Source of the DNA: a virus
Length of the DNA: 56,049 nucleotides
Strand: one strand, 5' to 3'
IMG/VR virus record: IMGVR_UViG_3300048121_000547
Location: 1-56,049 of that record
Positions 1-6,996 of the stretch are shown piece by piece. The position numbers and the translations under genes were made by a program. How positions within the stretch are numbered: the stretch's first letter is position 1; each line of letters starts with the position of its first letter. The notes under the pieces are model-generated. The model saw only the letters and a program-made list of their open reading frames with translations. It made no database searches and was not told where the DNA came from.

Positions 1-140
1 AACGGTGGCACTACTCCTGCATTGGGTGTTCTGATGGGCGTAGAATATCAAGACGCAACGCAAAAGAAACCTGTGTTTCTAAATTACTGGCCCGGTTCCG
101 GTGCGGTTAGCGTCGATACAAACTACCCTGTAAAAGCTTT
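1..140. repeat. Terminal redundancy, left copy
   Basis: These 140 bases recur at 55910-56049 with one difference: base 14 is C here and A at 55923. The reading frame runs through the junction, so this is the overlap of a circular assembly rather than a true insertion. The mismatch changes Thr (ACT) to Asn (AAT) and probably reflects strain variation in the source population. Confidence 0.95.
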
Positions 141-477
141 TGTTGCAGACAATCCAAACCAGTTGTTTAAAGTTGCGTCCGACGCTTCTTTGACTGACCG
201 GGCCACGGCGCAAGCTGCGGTATTTGCTAACGCATCTTTGGGCACCTCTGCACGAACTGGTTCAACTGACACAGGTAGTTCCGACTCTGCATTGGGTGTT
301 TCAACAATTGCTGTCACCGCGACTCTTCCACTTCGCATTGTAGGCGTAATGGACGATGAAGCTAACAGTGACTTTGCTTCGGCAGGGATTCCAATGATTG
401 TTCGAATCAACGCTCACTACAATTCAAACACTAGCCGTTTTGATTCGCAGACTACCGCGACTTCAACGGGCGTATAA
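1..477 (+). CDS. Head protein next to capsid gene, C-terminal part (gene cut by contig ends)
   Basis: This is the 3' part of a gene that starts at 55736. Joined across the circular junction it gives a protein of about 216 residues. It is rich in Ala, Ser, Thr and Gly with many beta-prone stretches and no catalytic motif. It lies 16 bases before the major capsid gene and after the scaffold gene. Proteins of this type, opening with MANQNTAYGLRPIGLVGSG, are common in marine phages directly upstream of the capsid gene. A decoration or minor head protein is the likely role, inferred from position only. Confidence 0.75.
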   Translation, partial: NGGTTPALGVLMGVEYQDATQKKPVFLNYWPGSGAVSVDTNYPVKAFVADNPNQLFKVASDASLTDRATAQAAVFANASLGTSARTGSTDTGSSDSALGVSTIAVTATLPLRIVGVMDDEANSDFASAGIPMIVRINAHYNSNTSRFDSQTTATSTGV

Positions 478-493
478 GGAAGGGATTTAACAA

Positions 494-1408
494 ATGGCTA
501 TTTCTCGCGCACAACTGGCGAAAGAACTAGAACCCGGCCTTAACGCATTGTTTGGCTTGGAATATGACCGTTATGAAAACGAACATGCCGACATCTTCGA
601 TGAAGAAAGCTCAGACCGAGCATTCGAAGAGGAAGTTATGCTCGGAGGTTTCTCAACAGCCCCAGTTAAAGGTGAAGGTACTTCCATCACATTTGACGAC
701 GCTCAAGAGACCTACACAGCGCGTTACACACATGAAACCATCGCATTGGCCTTCTCCATCACTGAAGAAGCCATTGAGGATAACCTGTATGATCGTTTGG
801 CGTCTCGTTACACCAAAGCTCTGGCTCGCTCTATGGCGCAGACGAAGCAGATCAAATCAGCTTCTATCTTGAACAACGCGTTTTCGGCGACAGGTGGCAA
901 CGCCATCGGCGACGGTGCGGCTTTGTGTTCAAACGCTCACCCATCTTTGTCTGGTAACCAGACAAACCTACTGGCGGTTGCAGCCGACCTCAACGAGACT
1001 TCTCTTGAGCAAATGCTGATCGACATTGCTGGTTTGACAGATGAGCGTGGCCTTAAAATTGCGGTTCGTGGTATGAAACTTATCATTCCAAAAGAACTTC
1101 AGTTTATTGCCGAGCGTGTTATCAACTCAAATCTGCGTAGCGGAACAGCTGATAACGACAACAACGCAATGAAGTCTATGGGCATGTTGCCAGACGGTGC
1201 AGTGGTTAACCACTTCCTGAACGACAGCGACGCTTACTTCATTAAAACTGACGCTCCGAATGGTTTTAAATACTTTAACCGTTCACCTATCAAAACCGCT
1301 ATGGAAGGCGATTTTGATACGGGTAACATGCGGTTTAAAGCCCGCGAGCGTTATTCCTTCGGTGTATCCGATTGGCGTTCAGTGTTCGGCACTCCCGGCG
1401 CAGCATAA
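494..1408 (+). CDS. Major capsid protein
   Basis: This 304-residue protein is the likely HK97-fold shell subunit. It starts MAISRAQLAKELEPGLNALF, has an acidic N-terminal region, a middle segment resembling the P-domain/E-loop part of Mu gpT-like capsid proteins, and ends WRSVFGTPGAA. The size suits an HK97-fold capsid protein. An AGGAAGGG ribosome site precedes the ATG. It follows the scaffold and a small head gene and is followed by a strong terminator, the usual arrangement for the most highly expressed virion gene. The family call rests on recognising the sequence style and the position; no structure was computed. Confidence 0.85.
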   Translation: MAISRAQLAKELEPGLNALFGLEYDRYENEHADIFDEESSDRAFEEEVMLGGFSTAPVKGEGTSITFDDAQETYTARYTHETIALAFSITEEAIEDNLYDRLASRYTKALARSMAQTKQIKSASILNNAFSATGGNAIGDGAALCSNAHPSLSGNQTNLLAVAADLNETSLEQMLIDIAGLTDERGLKIAVRGMKLIIPKELQFIAERVINSNLRSGTADNDNNAMKSMGMLPDGAVVNHFLNDSDAYFIKTDAPNGFKYFNRSPIKTAMEGDFDTGNMRFKARERYSFGVSDWRSVFGTPGAA

Positions 1409-1438
1409 GTTAAGAAGCTTGCTTCTAATCTTATTGGA

Positions 1439-1469
1439 AGGGGTCTTGAAAGAGGCCCCTTTCTTTTTT
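1439..1469 (+). terminator. Rho-independent terminator after the capsid gene
   Basis: AGGGGTCT (1439-1446) pairs with AGGCCCCT (1453-1460), eight pairs including one G-T, around a six-base loop. TTTCTTTTTT follows directly. It closes the head operon 31 bases past the capsid stop codon. Confidence 0.9.
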
Positions 1470-1507
1470 GTAAAAGTTATCGTATAGTTTTATTAGGGCA
1501 AACATCA

Positions 1508-1556
1508 GCTTTGTAGACAGGTTATCGCCCTCCTGACGTTGCATAGACTACAAAGC
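1508..1556 (+). other. Structured intergenic element after the capsid terminator
   Basis: GCTTTGTAG (1508-1516) and CTACAAAGC (1548-1556) form a perfect 9-bp inverted repeat. Inside it CAGG (1518-1521) pairs with CCTG (1532-1535). No T-tract follows, so it is not an ordinary terminator. It sits in the 5' leader of the next gene at 1582. It could be an RNA processing or stability element or a protein-binding site. Confidence 0.5.
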
Positions 1557-1581
1557 GAATCCTTATGCAAAGGGTACTAAA

Positions 1582-1806
1582 ATGGCTTCGACTACATTTT
1601 CAGGTCCAGTGACCTCAACCGCTGGTTTTATTGGCGACATCAAAGTTCCAACATACACCGTTGCATCTGCTCCATCCGCATCTTCTGCGGGCGCAGGTAC
1701 GCTTGTGTACGTTTCAAACGGTGCCGCAGGCGCGGCAATTCTGGCGTTCTCTGACGGTACAAATTGGAAACGGTCTGATACGGGCGCTACTATAGCCGCC
1801 GCATAA
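1582..1806 (+). CDS. Small virion-type protein
   Basis: This 74-residue protein has a C-terminal part of a kind often seen in marine phage fibre or head-decoration proteins (IKVPTYTVASAPSASSAGAG, then a TLVYVSNG-like beta segment ending SDTGATIAAA). It has no enzyme motif. It is the first gene after the capsid terminator and has its own roughly 110-base leader. A small decoration or fibre-base protein is plausible. No precise function can be given. Confidence 0.7.
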   Translation: MASTTFSGPVTSTAGFIGDIKVPTYTVASAPSASSAGAGTLVYVSNGAAGAAILAFSDGTNWKRSDTGATIAAA

Positions 1807-1817
1807 GGAGTTGGGTT

Positions 1818-2006
1818 ATGAGTAGGTTTAAAGCGCCCTCTGCCGAAGAACTCGCCCGGCGTGGGCTTAACCCTGACGGCTCTCCTATAGAGGCAACAAA
1901 AGTTCGCGCTCGAAACAAAAATGGTACACTTAAAGCAGACGACCCTTCTACGCCTCATGTAAATGAGGCTTGGAAAGCAAAACCTGCAAAGAAAAAGAAG
2001 GGCTAA
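1818..2006 (+). CDS. Small basic protein of unknown function
   Basis: A 62-residue lysine/arginine-rich protein ending KPAKKKKG, preceded by AAGGAG. The middle (ARRGLNPDGSPIEATKVRAR) looks disordered. It belongs to a run of tightly spaced small genes from 1.6 to 4.2 kb that probably encode minor head components or DNA-binding virion peptides. Not recognised further. Confidence 0.7.
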   Translation: MSRFKAPSAEELARRGLNPDGSPIEATKVRARNKNGTLKADDPSTPHVNEAWKAKPAKKKKG

Positions 2007-2009
2007 CAA

Positions 2010-2282
2010 ATGGCTGGTTCAGACATTCGAACAAAACGTTTGGCTGCGACGGGTTCTGCGGCGGTTGGTTCCGCGCGTATTCGGCAGATTCAAATAAAGA
2101 CCACTACGGGTTCCCCCCGTCTTACCGTTACTAACGGCGACGGTGGCGCAGTTGTTTTGGACATGGATTTAAACGCTTCCGACACGCATTCTGTTAACAT
2201 TCCGGATGAGGGAATTCGGGTTGCCGACATTTTTATTTCTGTGTTTACAGCGTGTACGTCTGCAACGGTTTTTTACAGCTAA
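2010..2282 (+). CDS. Small beta-rich virion-type protein
   Basis: This 90-residue protein starts three bases after the previous stop. It begins MAGSDIRTKRLAATGSAAVG and alternates hydrophobic and polar residues like an all-beta domain (RIRQIQIKTTTGSPRLTV, then VLDMDLN). It resembles its downstream neighbour in length and composition, so the two may be paralogous head or neck decorations. No catalytic motif is visible. Confidence 0.7.
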   Translation: MAGSDIRTKRLAATGSAAVGSARIRQIQIKTTTGSPRLTVTNGDGGAVVLDMDLNASDTHSVNIPDEGIRVADIFISVFTACTSATVFYS

Positions 2283-2292
2283 GAGGGTTGTT

Positions 2293-2580
2293 ATGGCGGG
2301 GAATGAGGTAAAGTCGGTACACCGACACAACTCTGGGGCCTTTGCCACGGGTCGTGGTCGCTTAATGGGTTTTTTAATTAATCACTCATCTGGTTCGAGC
2401 GGTGACGTAATCATATATGACAACCCCTCGGCAGCTTCAGGAGACGAAATTCTTGAAATAGACGAAAAAGCGGCGGGTTTGTTTGGCATGGAGATTCCGG
2501 GAGACGGAATTTTGTTTTACAACGGCTTATACGCGACCTTACCTGCTGACGTTTCTTTGACTTTGTTTCTTCAGAAGTGA
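2293..2580 (+). CDS. Small beta-rich virion-type protein
   Basis: The start chosen is ATG 2293 (MAGNEVKSV), after an AAGAGGG ribosome site; an in-frame ATG at 2206 lies deep inside the previous gene and is rejected. The 95-residue product has the same beta-rich style as the gene before it, including GRGRLMGFLINHSSGSSGDV and a C-terminal LTLFLQK strand. Its place among small virion genes suggests a structural role. The function is unknown. Confidence 0.7.
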   Translation: MAGNEVKSVHRHNSGAFATGRGRLMGFLINHSSGSSGDVIIYDNPSAASGDEILEIDEKAAGLFGMEIPGDGILFYNGLYATLPADVSLTLFLQK

Positions 2581-2587
2581 GGAATTT

Positions 2588-2872
2588 ATGGCTACTACAA
2601 AAGACGTAACTAGAACACCCTCGGGACGAATAAAATACCGTGGGGAGACTTTTCCGGGTTTTAACAAGCCTAAAAGGACTCCAAAGGCGTCTAAAAAGAG
2701 TGCGGTTTTGGCTAAAAAAGGTTCTGAAATAAAGCTTGTTCGTTTCGGCGACCAAAACATGTCTATAAAAAAGGACCAGCCCGGTCGTCGTAAGAACTTT
2801 AGAGCTCGTCACTCGTGTGACACTGCAAAAGACAAGTTCACTGCGCGATATTGGTCATGTAAGGCTTGGTAA
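2588..2872 (+). CDS. Conserved-type basic marine phage protein
   Basis: This 94-residue protein has a Lys-rich N-terminal half (KPKRTPKASKKSAVLAKKGS) and a C-terminal part with GRRKNFRARHSCD and ARYWSCKAW. Two cysteines in a compact basic fold could bind metal or nucleic acid. Proteins with the same ending are familiar from marine phages, always in this head-gene neighbourhood, but have no assigned function. Confidence 0.7.
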   Translation: MATTKDVTRTPSGRIKYRGETFPGFNKPKRTPKASKKSAVLAKKGSEIKLVRFGDQNMSIKKDQPGRRKNFRARHSCDTAKDKFTARYWSCKAW

Positions 2873-2873
2873 T

Positions 2874-3068
2874 ATGGCATATTCTAGAAAATCTAAAAAA
2901 GCGTCGCCTAAAAGCAAGGGCAGCAAAATTTGCCCCGAAGGCAAGGCTTGGGCGCAACGAACTTTTGACACTTACCCGTCAGCCTATGCAAACATGGCGG
3001 CTTCTAAGTATTGTAAGGACCCTAATTACGCCAAAAAGTCTAAGGGCGGAAAAAGAAAGGGTTCGTAA
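2874..3068 (+). CDS. Small basic protein with paired cysteines
   Basis: The start is ATG 2874, one base after the previous stop codon, giving 64 residues. The sequence is very basic at both ends (SRKSKKASPKSKGSK and KKSKGGKRKGS) around a core with two cysteines (KICPEGKAWAQRTF, then SKYCKDPNY). It overlaps the next gene by one base, so translation is probably coupled. It may bind DNA in the virion, but this is inference. Confidence 0.7.
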   Translation: MAYSRKSKKASPKSKGSKICPEGKAWAQRTFDTYPSAYANMAASKYCKDPNYAKKSKGGKRKGS

Positions 3069-3445
3069 TGGGCAAATTAAAGGATTGGGTCGATGAAGAT
3101 TGGGTCAGAATTGATAGCCAAGGTAATATCGCAGGCAAGTGCGGGACTTCTAAGAATAAAAAGAACCCTGACAGATGCCTTCCACGAGCTAAGGCAAATA
3201 GTCTTAGTAAGTCTGAGCGAGCTTCTACGGCTCGCAAGAAAAAGCGTGAAGGCGCTAAAGGAAAGCAAGTTGTTTCGAATACGAAAGCAGCCAAAGTAAA
3301 GCGTTTAGCTTGCGGCGGAGAAGTCACTAGAGCTAAACGTCCTTACAACGGCAGGTCTCAGTCTGGCACGGCTGTAGCAAGAGGTTGCGGGAAAGTTATG
3401 GCAAATCGTCGTAAGATTACGAAAGGTTCGGTGACGCAAGGATGA
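3068..3445 (+). CDS. DUF6321-like basic protein
   Basis: This 125-residue protein contains the pattern DEDWVRIDSQGNIAGKCGTS followed by KNKKNPDRCLPRAKA and a Lys/Arg-rich second half. It matches my recollection of the DUF6321 family, small phage proteins of unknown function found with head genes. Four cysteines (two in the N-terminal motif, two near the end) might bind a metal. It overlaps the next gene by four bases (ATGA). Confidence 0.7.
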   Translation: MGKLKDWVDEDWVRIDSQGNIAGKCGTSKNKKNPDRCLPRAKANSLSKSERASTARKKKREGAKGKQVVSNTKAAKVKRLACGGEVTRAKRPYNGRSQSGTAVARGCGKVMANRRKITKGSVTQG

Positions 3446-4026
3446 ATCTAGCCTTTTACAGTGATCCCACCGAAAAAGCTCTGGTTACTGAGATCATGGG
3501 CTGGTCTAAGGTTGCTCTAGAAAAACCCAGTAAGTTTTTTAACGGACTTCCTCCATGTCCGTTTGCAAAGACGGCGTGGTTGGAGGACAAAGTTTCAATT
3601 ATCTTTAAGAAAGAAGCGTCTTATCAGACGTTGTATTCCTGCATTTCTAGATATGATGATGCGTTTGATCTGGTAATTATTGTTGACTTAAAAAACACAA
3701 AGAACCCGGAGGATTTTCACGAATACTTGGACGATTTAAACCACCGCATTTCTGAAGGTATGTTTATCGACAAGGACATTTGGGTAATGGGATTTAACCC
3801 GGAAGATGAGCCTAGTGATTTTGTAGAAGATGTTACGTTTAAATACGAGATTGACGATGAGTACAGTATGATTTTTGTTCAGAGGCTTTCAAAATTACAG
3901 GAAGCGGCAAACAGGTTGGACAAAAAGGGATACTATGATAGCTATGACGGTGAATACAACTCTACAGAAATATACTTTAACCGTGAAAAACTGTACAGGA
4001 GACTAAAAAATGGCGATGAAACCTAA
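3442..4026 (+). CDS. Hypothetical protein in head-gene cluster
   Basis: This 194-residue acidic, mixed alpha/beta protein starts MNLAFYSDPTEKALVTEIMG. Features include FNGLPPCPFAKTAW with a CPF segment, a DLVIIVDLKN strand, and an acidic C-terminal half with many Tyr and Asp. No catalytic site is recognised. It is more globular than its basic neighbours. Its last 17 bases overlap the start of the tiny repeat protein at 4010. Confidence 0.7.
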   Translation: MNLAFYSDPTEKALVTEIMGWSKVALEKPSKFFNGLPPCPFAKTAWLEDKVSIIFKKEASYQTLYSCISRYDDAFDLVIIVDLKNTKNPEDFHEYLDDLNHRISEGMFIDKDIWVMGFNPEDEPSDFVEDVTFKYEIDDEYSMIFVQRLSKLQEAANRLDKKGYYDSYDGEYNSTEIYFNREKLYRRLKNGDET

Positions 4027-4150
4027 AAAGATGCGTGGCGGCGGCATGGCAAAGAAGATGCGCGGTGGTGGCATGGTTAAGAAGCTGCGTGGCGGCGGCA
4101 TGGTTAAGAAACTTCGTAGCGGTGGAGCCGTTCGTAAATCTAAAAAGTAG
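4010..4150 (+). CDS. Tiny basic repeat protein (KKMRGGGM repeats)
   Basis: A 46-residue frame from ATG 4010 to TAG 4148 made of four near-identical units of the type KKMRGGGM, KKLRGGGM, KKLRSGGA. It is extremely basic and glycine-rich, like a DNA- or RNA-binding tail. It overlaps the previous gene by 17 bases and ends six bases before the next. Similar short repeats occur in marine phage virion genes, so it is probably real, though very short. Confidence 0.6.
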   Translation: MAMKPKKMRGGGMAKKMRGGGMVKKLRGGGMVKKLRSGGAVRKSKK

Positions 4151-4156
4151 GCTAAA

Positions 4157-4825
4157 ATGACGTTATCTGGAACATCGGACTTTGAACTAGACGTTGCTGA
4201 GTATATTGAAGAAGCTTTTGAACGTTGTGGTTTAGAGGTCAGGACCGGGTATGATTTAAGAACGGCAAAACGGTCTTTAAATCTTATGCTTGCGGAGTGG
4301 GCAAACCGCGGTCTAAATCAGTGGACTATAAAGCAAAGAAGCTTTACCTCGACTCAGGGGGATGGCGATATTTCGATAAGTGCCGATGTTATAGACGTTT
4401 TATCGGTTGTGGTCCGTCGAGGTAACACCGATTACGCTTTGGATCGGGTTAGTCGAGACACGTTTTTATCCATTCCAAACAAAACAAGTCAGGGCCGACC
4501 GTCTCAGTTTTTCTTAGATCGTCAAACTACGCCTGTTTTGCAGATATGGCCGCGACCTGAAAACAACACGGATGTAGTTATCTATGATGCGTTAACTCGT
4601 ATGAATGATGCGGATGGTCAAACAAACACGCTTGATATGCCCTTTCGTTTTTACCCGTGTTTAGCCGCAGGGTTGGCGTATTATATTTCCATGAAAAGAG
4701 CTCCAAACCGCGTTCAACTTTTGAAAGCTGTTTATGAAGAAGAGTTCGAAAGAGCCATGACTGAGGACCGGGATAGGTCCTCTTTTAACGTTGTTCCGCA
4801 GTATCAGTACTTTAGGACTAACTAA
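4157..4825 (+). CDS. Head-tail connector (P22 gp4/adaptor-like)
   Basis: This 222-residue protein opens with a helical region (DVAEYIEEAFERCGLEV, then TAKRSLNLMLAEWANRGLNQ) followed by beta-rich segments and a C-terminal helical arm. This helix-then-strand layout and the length suit the adaptor proteins that extend the portal of short-tailed phages (P22 gp4, T7 gp11). It lies upstream of a second adaptor-like gene (5592). The assignment is by pattern and position. Confidence 0.65.
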   Translation: MTLSGTSDFELDVAEYIEEAFERCGLEVRTGYDLRTAKRSLNLMLAEWANRGLNQWTIKQRSFTSTQGDGDISISADVIDVLSVVVRRGNTDYALDRVSRDTFLSIPNKTSQGRPSQFFLDRQTTPVLQIWPRPENNTDVVIYDALTRMNDADGQTNTLDMPFRFYPCLAAGLAYYISMKRAPNRVQLLKAVYEEEFERAMTEDRDRSSFNVVPQYQYFRTN

Positions 4826-5595
4826 TGAGTAAGTTTGCGTCTGGAAAAAACTCTTTTGCTATCTCTGACCGATCCGGGTTCCGGTATCGGTACAAAGACA
4901 TGCGTAAAGAGTGGACCGGGGCGCTTGTTGGTAAGGATGAGTTTGAGTCTAAGCAGCCTCAACTAGGTCCTTTTCCCAAAGTTATAGACCCGCAAGCTTT
5001 AAAAGATGCGCGTCCGGATACAGGCAACCCTACGAGTGCTTTTTTGGTGGTTACGACTAACGGCATTGTTTACTTAGGCAATGGGAACTGGAGTACGTCG
5101 GGCACCGCCGAGATGCCCTCAGAAATTGCCCTTACTTCGGCGCTTGTTAGTGGAGTGGGGTCTGTGACGGTTAATGAATCCGGAGCGGGCAATGAAACTG
5201 TTACTTTGACGGGTTTAGGGGCTTCCACTTCTGTCGAGGCCGTTTCGGTTAATGCTCTAACTACTTATACAATGACGGTATCAAACCCCGGCTCTGGAAA
5301 TGTCTACTACCAAGATGGTTCACTCCCGGGCTCCGGAGGTAAAGATGTTACTGAGGGTTATACATATCGCTACGATCAGTCCAACGGCTCAAATTCAGGG
5401 CATCCGTTGCGATTTTCAACAACTTCAGATGGCACACATGGCGGCGGCTCAGAGTATACAACGGGTGTTACTTACAATGGGACGCCGGGTTCATCCGGAG
5501 CCTACACTCAGATTACGGTCGCTATTGGTGCCCCGACATTATATACTTATTGTAGCGTCCATAGTGGCATGGGTTATAAGGTGAACACGCTATGA
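4825..5595 (+). CDS. Virion protein with C-terminal cupredoxin-like domain
   Basis: This 256-residue protein has an N-terminal segment (about 1-60) with FAISDRSGFRYRYKDMRKEW, a Gly/Ser/Thr-rich linker, and a C-terminal domain (about 140-256) shaped like a cupredoxin. The candidate type 1 copper ligands are His193 (SGHPLRF) and Cys243, His246 and Met249 (YTYCSVHSGMG). Related domains occur in marine phage fibre proteins. The spacing C-x2-H-x2-M is as in amicyanin-like cupredoxins. It sits between the two adaptor-like genes, so it probably decorates the neck or tail. Copper binding is untested. Confidence 0.65.
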   Translation: MSKFASGKNSFAISDRSGFRYRYKDMRKEWTGALVGKDEFESKQPQLGPFPKVIDPQALKDARPDTGNPTSAFLVVTTNGIVYLGNGNWSTSGTAEMPSEIALTSALVSGVGSVTVNESGAGNETVTLTGLGASTSVEAVSVNALTTYTMTVSNPGSGNVYYQDGSLPGSGGKDVTEGYTYRYDQSNGSNSGHPLRFSTTSDGTHGGGSEYTTGVTYNGTPGSSGAYTQITVAIGAPTLYTYCSVHSGMGYKVNTL

Positions 5596-6242
5596 GTTTT
5601 ACATATGCACAGCTAAAGCAGGCCATTAAGGACTATACAGAGTACGAAGAGACGGGTTTTGTTAACAACATTCCTTTGTTTATCCGGTTATCTGAAGAGC
5701 GCATTCTAAAAAATGTTCAGCTTAGTCTGTTTCGTAAAAACGCAACGGCTTTAACAAGCGAGTCGGGTCAGTACATTAAAGTCCCTAATGATTTTCTTGC
5801 TCCGTTTTCTTTGAGCATGACGGGAGCGGATGGGGATAAGTTTTTTGTTGAGTTCAAAGACCCCAGCTTTGTTCAGACGTACAATCCTGATCCTACCACA
5901 ACTGGAAAGCCTCAGTACTATTGCCAATTTGACGTTACTAATTTCTTGATGGCTCCGACCCCGAACCTGTCCTACACCGCAGAGCTTCATTATTTCTACC
6001 GTCCTCGTAGCATTACTTTGGATGGAGAGGATAATACTACTTGGCTTAGTGAAAACGCTGAAATGGCTCTTTTGTACGGCGCTCTTATTGAGGCGTATAT
6101 TTACATGAAGGGTGAACAAGATGTTATGGCTATGTACGCTCAGAGGTTCCAAGAAGCTATTATGGGAATTAAGATGCTGGGAGAGGCGAAAGAAACCACT
6201 GACGAATATCGTACAGGAAAAGTTATAAGGGCTAAACAATAA
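5592..6242 (+). CDS. Tail adaptor protein (SU10-adaptor-like)
   Basis: This 216-residue protein begins MSFTYAQLKQAIKDYTEYEE with NNIPLFIRLSEERILKNV, then beta strands and a C-terminal helical region. This pattern is shared by adaptor proteins of short-tailed phages of the SU10/phiEco32 kind, which bind below the portal. It overlaps both neighbours by a few bases, so the 4825-6538 genes are probably translated as one coupled set. I recognise the family from N-terminal pattern only. Confidence 0.65.
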   Translation: MSFTYAQLKQAIKDYTEYEETGFVNNIPLFIRLSEERILKNVQLSLFRKNATALTSESGQYIKVPNDFLAPFSLSMTGADGDKFFVEFKDPSFVQTYNPDPTTTGKPQYYCQFDVTNFLMAPTPNLSYTAELHYFYRPRSITLDGEDNTTWLSENAEMALLYGALIEAYIYMKGEQDVMAMYAQRFQEAIMGIKMLGEAKETTDEYRTGKVIRAKQ

Positions 6243-6538
6243 TGTTTAAACTAGACTTAAATGTACCTCAGTCTGAATCTTTGGTGCAAGTTAATACAAC
6301 AGATAACCGCGGGCTTACGCCCGATGAATTGTCTGAACAGTGCGTAGAGAAAATTATCGCAGTGTCAGACTCAGCGCATCCAGCGATCAGGGATCAGGCT
6401 CGTGCCTTCTCTAAGCATCTGGAGAAACTGGTGGCCTACTATATGAGGCAAGCTATTCACAGTGACCGTACTTCTGTGTATAATGCTCTCAAAGACGCAG
6501 GTCATCCTGATATGGCCGAGCTTATAAGGAGACTCTAA
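6242..6538 (+). CDS. Small conserved-type phage protein
   Basis: This 98-residue, mostly helical protein overlaps the adaptor stop codon by one base. It ends with YMRQAIHSDRTSVYNALKDA and MAELIRRL, a helical motif that I have seen in many marine phages. The N-terminal 25 residues look extended. It may help assemble the neck or tail, judged by location alone. Confidence 0.65.
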   Translation: MFKLDLNVPQSESLVQVNTTDNRGLTPDELSEQCVEKIIAVSDSAHPAIRDQARAFSKHLEKLVAYYMRQAIHSDRTSVYNALKDAGHPDMAELIRRL

Positions 6539-6539
6539 C

Positions 6540-6974
6540 ATGGCATTTAGCGGCAACTACATGTGTACATCATTCAAGAAAGAATTGATGACTGCTACAC
6601 ACAACTTCACTAACGGGGCTAACACCTTTAAGTTGGCCTTGTATGACAACAACGCTTCTTTCGACGCAGCTACTACAGCATATACTGCGTCCAACGAGGT
6701 TTCAAACTCAGGTACATACACCGCGGGTGGTGGTACGTTGACAAACGTAACTCCGACAACATCTGGCACAACAGCGTTGACAGACTTTGCGGACATTACG
6801 TTTACGTCAGCGACAATCACGGCGCGTGGGGCTTTGATTTACAACGACACGGCAGCGGGCGATCCATCTGTAATCGTTCTGGACTTTGGTTCAGACAAGT
6901 CATCTACTTCTGGTGACTTTCAGATTGTTTTCCCAACGGCGGATGCTTCAAACGCTATCATCCGTATTGCATAA
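6540..6974 (+). CDS. Tail or neck structural protein
   Basis: This 144-residue protein has an N-terminal MAFSGNYMCTSFKKELMTA and a Thr/Ala/Gly-rich body with repeated beta-strand patterns (FKLALYDNNASF, TARGALIYND, FQIVFPTADASN). It is the kind of small beta-sandwich protein seen at the base of fibres in marine phages. It directly precedes the fibre locus. No enzyme motif is seen. Confidence 0.7.
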   Translation: MAFSGNYMCTSFKKELMTATHNFTNGANTFKLALYDNNASFDAATTAYTASNEVSNSGTYTAGGGTLTNVTPTTSGTTALTDFADITFTSATITARGALIYNDTAAGDPSVIVLDFGSDKSSTSGDFQIVFPTADASNAIIRIA

Positions 6975-6996
6975 ACACTAAGTTCGGAGCGCCGCT

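Noticed and set aside
1563-2009. 148-residue minus-strand gene
   Set aside because: Antisense to two small genes with good starts; no motif.
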